DNA of 64,000 bases from Bowmanella dokdonensis (GTDB lineage: Bacteria; Pseudomonadota; Gammaproteobacteria; Enterobacterales; Alteromonadaceae), in assembly GCF_017254865.1 (NCBI RefSeq), contig NZ_JAFKCV010000005.1, positions 248,001 to 312,000 of the forward strand. The letters run 5' to 3'. The notes under the pieces are model-generated. The model did no database searches and had not been told where the DNA came from. It saw only the letters and a program-made list of their open reading frames with translations. The translations under genes and the position numbers were made by a program. Positions 61,796 through 64,000 of the stretch are shown here, one piece after another (position 1 is the stretch's first letter; each line of letters begins with the position of its first letter).

Positions 61796-61882
61796 GCCCA
61801 GGTGGTGGAATTGGTAGACACGCTAGCTTCAGGTGCTAGTGGGGGAAACCCCGTGGAGGTTCAAGTCCTCTCCTGGGCACCA
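61796..61882 (+). tRNA. leu: tRNA-Leu (anticodon CAG)
   Basis: This is an 87-base cloverleaf with an encoded CCA. The acceptor stem is GCCCAGG/CCTGGGC, the anticodon stem CTAGC/GCTAG, and the loop TTCAGGT with anticodon CAG at 61830-61832. The long class II variable arm of Leu tRNAs (GGGGGAAACCCC) and the T-arm GAGGTTCAAGTCCTC are present. It reads CUG codons. Confidence 0.97.
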
Positions 61883-61889
61883 ATTCTCG

Positions 61890-61921
61890 AAAAACCCCAG
61901 TCATAGGACTGGGGTTTTTTA
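61890..61921 (+). terminator. Terminator after tRNA-Leu
   Basis: ACCCCAGTC-ATAG-GACTGGGGT is followed by T6, 8 bases after CCA. Confidence 0.92.
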
Positions 61922-61967
61922 TTGGTGTTGTGAGCTGGTTTAAAGATCGAATCCGAATCAGCGTATT

Positions 61968-62285
61968 TCAGTGATGTTTTTTCCAGTCTTCGGTGCCACC
62001 CTCATAGTCATAGACCCGACTGAAGCCAGCTTGCTCCAGTTTTTCGGCAGCCTTACCGGATACCGGACAATCGAAGTTGGCGCAGTAAACCACAACCTTG
62101 CGATCTTTGTCCCCGGCGACCTTTTCCACCAAGCGGGTAAAATCGTCTTGCTCCAGCGGAATGTTCACCGACGTTCGAATGTGAGCCTGATTGAAATCTT
62201 CCTGCGGTAATACATTTATCAGAACAAAATCCTCGTGACGCTGTTCATTCATGGCTTCCAGCTCCTGACGACTGATATTCTGCAT
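61968..62285 (-). CDS. Single-domain rhodanese-like protein
   Basis: This 105-residue protein is one rhodanese fold. The active loop begins with Cys68 in VVVYCANFDCPVSGKAAEKL; a second Cys73 in the same loop is unusual and could form a disulfide or persulfide pair. No signal peptide is seen, so it should be cytoplasmic. The sulfur donor and acceptor are unknown. The start MQNISRQELEAM follows a good GGAGG. Confidence 0.88.
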   Translation of the reverse strand: MQNISRQELEAMNEQRHEDFVLINVLPQEDFNQAHIRTSVNIPLEQDDFTRLVEKVAGDKDRKVVVYCANFDCPVSGKAAEKLEQAGFSRVYDYEGGTEDWKKHH

Positions 62286-62507
62286 ATTGTCCTCCTTTTG
62301 CTATGCAATCAGTATGGCCTGACCGGTAGCGACAACCCGCCGCCAGTGTGAGGGGAAAGATAGATTCAGTTTGACGGTCCGGCAAAACGTAACGGCGGCG
62401 ACAAAGGGCGAGGTGAACATCCTCGTCAAGAACAGGTTGTCATCGTCGACCTGTCTGGTCGACTAAATACAAGGCTAGTTCAACAAGCGGGGAGAGGCCA
62501 GTCCTGG
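62286..62507. other. Intergenic region between rhodanese gene and trkA
   Basis: Apart from the rhodanese ribosome site, these 222 bases contain only a weak hairpin (ACAGGT...ACCTGT, 62431-62453). I see no gene or clear terminator. Confidence 0.5.
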
Positions 62508-63887
62508 CTAGCCAAAGAAGAATGCACTGGGCTGGAAAAGTTTCTCCACCGGACCGATAAACTTCTTGTCCACCAGGAACAGGATGACATGGTCGTCTGC
62601 TTCGATGACCGTATCACCATGCGCAATTATGACTTCATCCTTGCGCACTACGGCGCCGATGGTCGTCCCGGGCGGCAGCTTGATGTCGTTGATGGTTCTG
62701 CCTACCACCTTGGATGTATTGGCATCTCCATGGGCGATGGCCTCTATGGCTTCAGCGGCACCTCGTCGCAGTGAGTAAACATTGACGACGTCCCCTCGTC
62801 TTACATGGGTGAGGAGAGCAGAAATAGTGGCTTGCTGGGGGGAGATAGCTATATCTATTTCACCGCCCTGCACCAGATCCACGTAAGCACTTCGTTGAAT
62901 CAGCACCATGGCTTTTTGCGCACCCATGCGCTTGGCCAGCATGGCGGACATGATATTGGCTTCATCGTCATTAGTGACGGCGATAAAGACATCCGTCTGT
63001 TCGACTTGTTCTTCCGTCAATAATTCCTGATCTGAGGCGTCACCGAAGAAAACCGTGGTTCTTTTTAAGTGGGAGGAAAGGTACTTAGCCCTGTCCTGGT
63101 TGAACTCTATCAGCTTAACCTGATGTTTGTCCTCGAGTTGGCGGGCCAGTCCTGCGCCAATCAATCCGCCTCCCGCGATCATAATTCGCTTATAACTGGC
63201 TTCCAGTTTCTGCAATTCACTCATGACTGCACGGATGTGCTTGGTCGCCGCGATAAAGAAGACTTCGTCGTCCGCCTCAATCACCGTGGTGCCGAGAGGG
63301 CGGATGGGCCTGCCACGGCGATAGATGGCTGCCACCCGCGTTTCCACATTTGGCATATGCTCTTTAAGGGCAGATAAAGCGTGACCCACCAGTAGTCCGC
63401 CGTAGTACGCCTTGACTGCCACCAGACTGACTTTCCCGTCGGCAAATTCCACTACCTGCAAGGCACCGGGATAGTCGATCAGACGCTTGATGGAGCGGGT
63501 TACCAGTTGTTCGGGTGCGATCAGGTGATTGACCGGTACATCGGAGTGCTTAAACAACTGATCCTGATAGGCCAGATATTGCTCCGAGCGGATACGGGCT
63601 ATCTTAGTGGGAGTCTTGAACAGGCTGTGGGCGACCTGACAGGCCGTCATGTTGGTTTCGTCACTGTTGGTTACGGCGATCAGCATATCGGCATCTTCCG
63701 CCCCGGCCTTTTTGAGCACGTCGGGATGGGAGCCAAAACCTGAAACCACTTGCAGATCGAGCCTGTCCTGAAGATTGCGCAGTATGTCGTAGTCTGAATC
63801 TATGACGGTGATTTCGTTCTTTTCACCGACCAGGTTCTCTGCCAGTGTACCGCCCACCTGACCTGCGCCAACAATGATGATCTTCAT
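62508..63887 (-). CDS. trkA: Trk potassium uptake regulatory protein TrkA
   Basis: TrkA (459 residues, E. coli 458) is the peripheral NAD(H)-binding gate of TrkH. There are two RCK halves, each with a Rossmann motif ([16 protein letters not shown] at 3-18; [16 protein letters not shown] at about 234-249) and a C-terminal TrkA_C domain. The gene follows rsmB, as in E. coli. Confidence 0.96.
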   Translation of the reverse strand: MKIIIVGAGQVGGTLAENLVGEKNEITVIDSDYDILRNLQDRLDLQVVSGFGSHPDVLKKAGAEDADMLIAVTNSDETNMTACQVAHSLFKTPTKIARIRSEQYLAYQDQLFKHSDVPVNHLIAPEQLVTRSIKRLIDYPGALQVVEFADGKVSLVAVKAYYGGLLVGHALSALKEHMPNVETRVAAIYRRGRPIRPLGTTVIEADDEVFFIAATKHIRAVMSELQKLEASYKRIMIAGGGLIGAGLARQLEDKHQVKLIEFNQDRAKYLSSHLKRTTVFFGDASDQELLTEEQVEQTDVFIAVTNDDEANIMSAMLAKRMGAQKAMVLIQRSAYVDLVQGGEIDIAISPQQATISALLTHVRRGDVVNVYSLRRGAAEAIEAIAHGDANTSKVVGRTINDIKLPPGTTIGAVVRKDEVIIAHGDTVIEADDHVILFLVDKKFIGPVEKLFQPSAFFFG

Positions 63888-63951
63888 AGTCTGTCTTATA
63901 TTTGCCTGTCAGCCTGCTCAAAGGAGTGTCTGAAACGGAATTCGTTGAATT

Positions 63952-64000
63952 CTATGACTTTAACAGTCTCGCATAATAGAAACCATCCATTTGCCCTTCA
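63952..64000 (-). CDS. rsmB: 16S rRNA m5C967 methyltransferase RsmB, C-terminal end
   Basis: Only the last 15 or so codons are in the window. On the minus strand they read EGQMDGFYYARLLKS and a TAG stop, matching the RsmB C-terminus (DGFFYAKLIK in E. coli). The gene order rsmB-trkA supports the call. Confidence 0.85.
   Translation of the reverse strand, partial: EGQMDGFYYARLLKS

Overview
The window is a chromosomal segment around the replication origin of a gammaproteobacterium, most likely a marine Alteromonadales (Alteromonadaceae-like) species. The inference rests on gene order and family membership: mioC/oriC/mnmG, rsmG-parAB, the atp operon, rpmH-rnpA-yidD-yidC-mnmE, dnaA-dnaN-recF-gyrB, a Spot 42 RNA beside polA, a Csr-type RNA between yihI and engB, a GlyGly-CTERM protein, and a HexR-like operator. 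There are no insertion sequences, prophage genes or CRISPR arrays. Most of the window is conserved core.

Layout. 1-9.4 kb: a lipoprotein cut by the window edge, dps, a gene pair behind a near-perfect Fur box, tusA-pyrE-rph opposite yicC, a small HTH gene, a rhombosortase-type surface protein, a secreted DUF4440-like protein, an HD-GYP protein, and an alkyltransferase-like gene divergent from tapT. 9.3-16.6 kb: a tripartite ABC export operon (adaptor, ATPase, duplicated FtsX permease) followed by an NtrC-type regulator and its kinase. A sigma-54-like promoter and a perfect palindrome lie upstream of the operon. 16.7-28.1 kb: atpIBEFHAGDC, parAB, rsmG and mnmG, all on the minus strand. 28.1-30.5 kb: oriC, then genes resembling the helicase loaders dnaC and dnaT, then mioC. 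30.7-36.9 kb: a response regulator/PP2C phosphatase with a STAS partner, mnmE, yajQ, yidC, yidD, rnpA, rpmH. 37-43.5 kb: dnaA, dnaN, recF (carrying two parS sites) and gyrB. 43.5-55.5 kb: a lipoprotein, glyQS, tag, DUF2489, yihI, a methyltransferase, a Csr-type sRNA, cytochrome c4, engB, a short Spot 42 RNA, polA and elbB. 55.5-64 kb: an M16 peptidase pair, a YtoQ-like gene with trkH, an EAL-HDOD protein, tRNA-Leu(CAG), a rhodanese, trkA and the 3' end of rsmB.

The genes form a few working groups. Replication and segregation are represented by oriC, dnaA/N, recF, gyrB, the DnaC/DnaT-like pair, parABS and polA. Translation and tRNA modification are represented by mnmE, mnmG, tapT, tusA, glyQS, rsmG and tRNA-Leu. 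Global post-transcriptional control is represented by the Csr-type RNA and Spot 42. The points most worth follow-up are the sigma-54-controlled exporter, the helicase-loader pair beside oriC, the two sRNAs (neither is a protein gene), the HexR-like operator in front of Spot 42, and the Fur-controlled gene pair of unknown function.
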